Assembly (NCBI RefSeq): GCF_019264485.1
Contig: NZ_JAHVAA010000008.1
Location: forward strand, 1-64,000
DNA: 64,000 bases
Direction: 5' to 3'
Origin: Sediminibacterium sp.
Lineage (GTDB): Bacteria; Bacteroidota; Bacteroidia; Chitinophagales; Chitinophagaceae
Shown here one piece after another: positions 63,401-64,000 of the stretch (its first letter is position 1; every line of letters starts with the position of its first letter). A program made the position numbers and the translations under genes. The notes under the pieces are model-generated. The model worked only from the letters and a program-made list of their open reading frames with translations. It made no database searches and had not been told where the DNA came from.

Positions 63401-64000
63401 TTACCTGGTTGTTTCCAACATTGAATGATGTACCACCGCTTACAGGTTGAGTACCTGCACCGCACAGTGTATTGTCTCCACCATTACCACCGGTATAACC
63501 ACCGCCGCCACCTGGGCCACCGCAGTTACCACCGCCACCTGCACCGCCACCAAAACCACCGGCAGTACCTACATATCCACCTGCATTAGTACCACCAACT
63601 CCTGCAAGACCTCCGTTCAAAGGAGATTTGCCACCTAATCCAGGATTGGCACCAGTTCCGGCACCATTCGATAACCAGCCGGCTCCTCCACCGCCACCAT
63701 TGTTGATACCGCAATTAAAGTTGCCACCCAGTCCGCCATTACCTGATCCGCCTAAAGTAGCCAGACCTGGTTTAGACTGTTGTGAATTACAGGTTCCGAG
63801 ACCGGTTCCACCACCGGCAGCCAACAACAATGTGTTGCTTGCAGTGCTGTTCCATACAAAGGAACCACCACCGCCGCCGGTATTTAATACATTAGAGTTA
63901 TTAATTGCATCTTCTCCGTGTCCGGCTACCAGTATTTTTAATACCTGACCGGGAACCACCGTAAAGTCGCCTTGTATAGAAGCACCTTTACCACCGGCTC
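60492..64000 (-). CDS. HYR-repeat surface protein with glycine-rich region and T9SS type A sorting domain (5' end outside the window)
   Basis: Large secreted adhesin-like protein; the frame is open to the window edge, so the start is missing (a GTG at 63959 is not a real start). The first 200 residues seen are glycine-rich (GGGGG runs, as in ALK-type glycine-rich domains). Five HYR-type Ig-like repeats follow, each with DTEKPVI...C...DNC...FPVGTTTVTYTATD...GN-S...FTVTV. Then comes a region with a His/Asp/Cys-rich stretch (CDHRAHSSKYCKHNNNKHGH). The last 75 residues are a type A sorting domain (NPSATIFTLKLQSKNNAPIQ ... RKVVQLIKVRR). Cell-surface anchoring by T9SS is expected. Confidence 0.9.
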   Translation of the reverse strand, partial: AGGKGASIQGDFTVVPGQVLKILVAGHGEDAINNSNVLNTGGGGGSFVWNSTASNTLLLAAGGGTGLGTCNSQQSKPGLATLGGSGNGGLGGNFNCGINNGGGGGAGWLSNGAGTGANPGLGGKSPLNGGLAGVGGTNAGGYVGTAGGFGGGAGGGGNCGGPGGGGGYTGGNGGDNTLCGAGTQPVSGGTSFNVGNNQVNITGVNDGNGEVIISYQSSSATITQTAGLPSGSLFPVGTTTNTFVATDESGNTSTCSFDVVVADTEKPVISNNPANITVSNDASVCGANVNWTVPTATDNCPGVVLTSSHQPGNLFPVGNTTVTYTATDAHGNTISTSFTVTVNDTEKPVINGIPSNITVSNDAAVCGANVSWTAATTADNCAGASIASSHISGQLFPLGTTTVTYTATDAAGNSTSASFTVTVNDTEKPVINGLPSNAAVSNDAGICGAKVIWSLPTATDNCSGVVLNATHQPGDVFPVGTTTVTYTATDAAGNFIIGSFTVTVADTEKPTITAPAAIQVNNDAGQCTAVASVGNAITADNCGVQSVVNNAPAVFPVGNTTVTWTVTDIHGNVSTATQTVTVADTENPVIVCPANQVFCANTGGNNNYTIPALTQTDNCGIASTTYVITGATTRTGNGTNASGAFAVGTSTVTYSVTDIHGNVSTCSFTVRINPLPIPTVQAASPNVFCSEFTLTGSGNQNGPFAYNWSLNGNAVGGTQVLTLGLTNPDGLYKLSITDANGCTSEFPATYQYNKQNLTNSYTILAYKEVKLGAYNEVQTGSVGVMSSRGEADFKKYSKVNGPGSFVKSPEIDKDKGVTILSQINAVATVSLPAMQYNTSLTKYLPNYTVGSNATVTLNGNFRDLNIRKGANVTLNGTIFGSIKVEEGASIRFTAAQVNIEVLRVDKGSRTTMSYVRFAQATSVRVSKNVSIGNDVIVNPDYHSVTFYMGDLKCDEEKFYVKGDDTKVIANVYMPNGKLKVRGGNGNDDDDDRCDHRAHSSKYCKHNNNKHGHRDCDHRGHGEKDCEDNVHMIGLFIAEEVESEGKNVIWNNFSCSAPAPTVAVTSTASSALITAETVKQPATNEVTQLQVIVMPNPSATIFTLKLQSKNNAPIQLRITDATGRAVESRANLGANSTVQVGGNFVSGTYYAEFTQGNQRKVVQLIKVRR

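Noticed and set aside
63628..63948. Pro-rich plus-strand frame
   Set aside because: Reverse reading of the glycine-rich region of the HYR protein.

Overview
The window reads as the chromosome of a Bacteroidota bacterium, most likely of the Chitinophagaceae or a close relative. Evidence: two large surface proteins with type IX secretion sorting domains, a conserved rpmB-rpmG-DUF4295-ftsY operon, TAnnTTTG-type promoter elements, HYC_CC_PP metal-binding proteins, and prfB with its frameshift site. No 16S or tRNA gene is present to fix the taxon more closely.

The first 17.4 kb is a metal, mainly copper, handling region. A His-rich HYC_CC_PP-type protein lies divergent to a FecA-like TonB receptor. 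Then come an orphan nuclease-like gene, a sterol desaturase fused to a DUF2147 domain, an AraC regulator, and a long minus-strand efflux operon. Read in its own direction the operon holds: HYC_CC_PP protein, a five-repeat heavy-metal-binding protein, CusA split into two reading frames, a TolC-like channel, a Tat-exported multicopper oxidase, and two CusB-type adaptor lipoproteins carrying metal-binding zinc-ribbon-like domains.

From 17.85 to 31.2 kb lies a mobilisable plasmid-type module. It has a 48-residue Xre-like repressor, two SSBs, two tandem TnsA-like nucleases, a RadC-like JAB protein, DUF932, DUF3560, and a PRTRC cassette (E, C, an F-like gene with a frameshift, B, ThiF) that encodes ubiquitin-like, E2-like and E1-like proteins. 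It ends with MobC, a relaxase and a coupling protein. No integrase, replication protein, ParA or ParB is seen. It is followed by two convergent genes, DUF6602 and TIGR04141/DUF6119, which look like defence-type cargo.

At 34.78-35.09 kb, where accessory DNA gives way to core genes, there are three tandem units of about 115 bp. Each holds a terminator-like hairpin and a tRNA-like D arm, an anticodon-like arm and, in two units, a T-stem. CCCGAT-N3-ATCGGG palindromes occupy the anticodon arm and the T loop. The same palindrome occurs in the RNase P RNA gene at 48.2-48.55 kb.

From 35.3 kb on the window is core genome: a gliding/T9SS surface protein, ung, plsC, a cell-envelope cluster (LptD, amidase, MlaD/MCE, OstA/LptA-like), nhaA, prfB, rnpB, an Smr protein, an APC transporter, a polyprenyl synthase, ftsY with ribosomal genes, an M14 peptidase, two retropepsin-like paralogues, an ABC-F protein with one degenerate composite ATP site, and a partial HYR-repeat adhesin running off the right end. 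Many 3' gene ends in this part carry long, nearly perfect inverted repeats, each of unrelated sequence.
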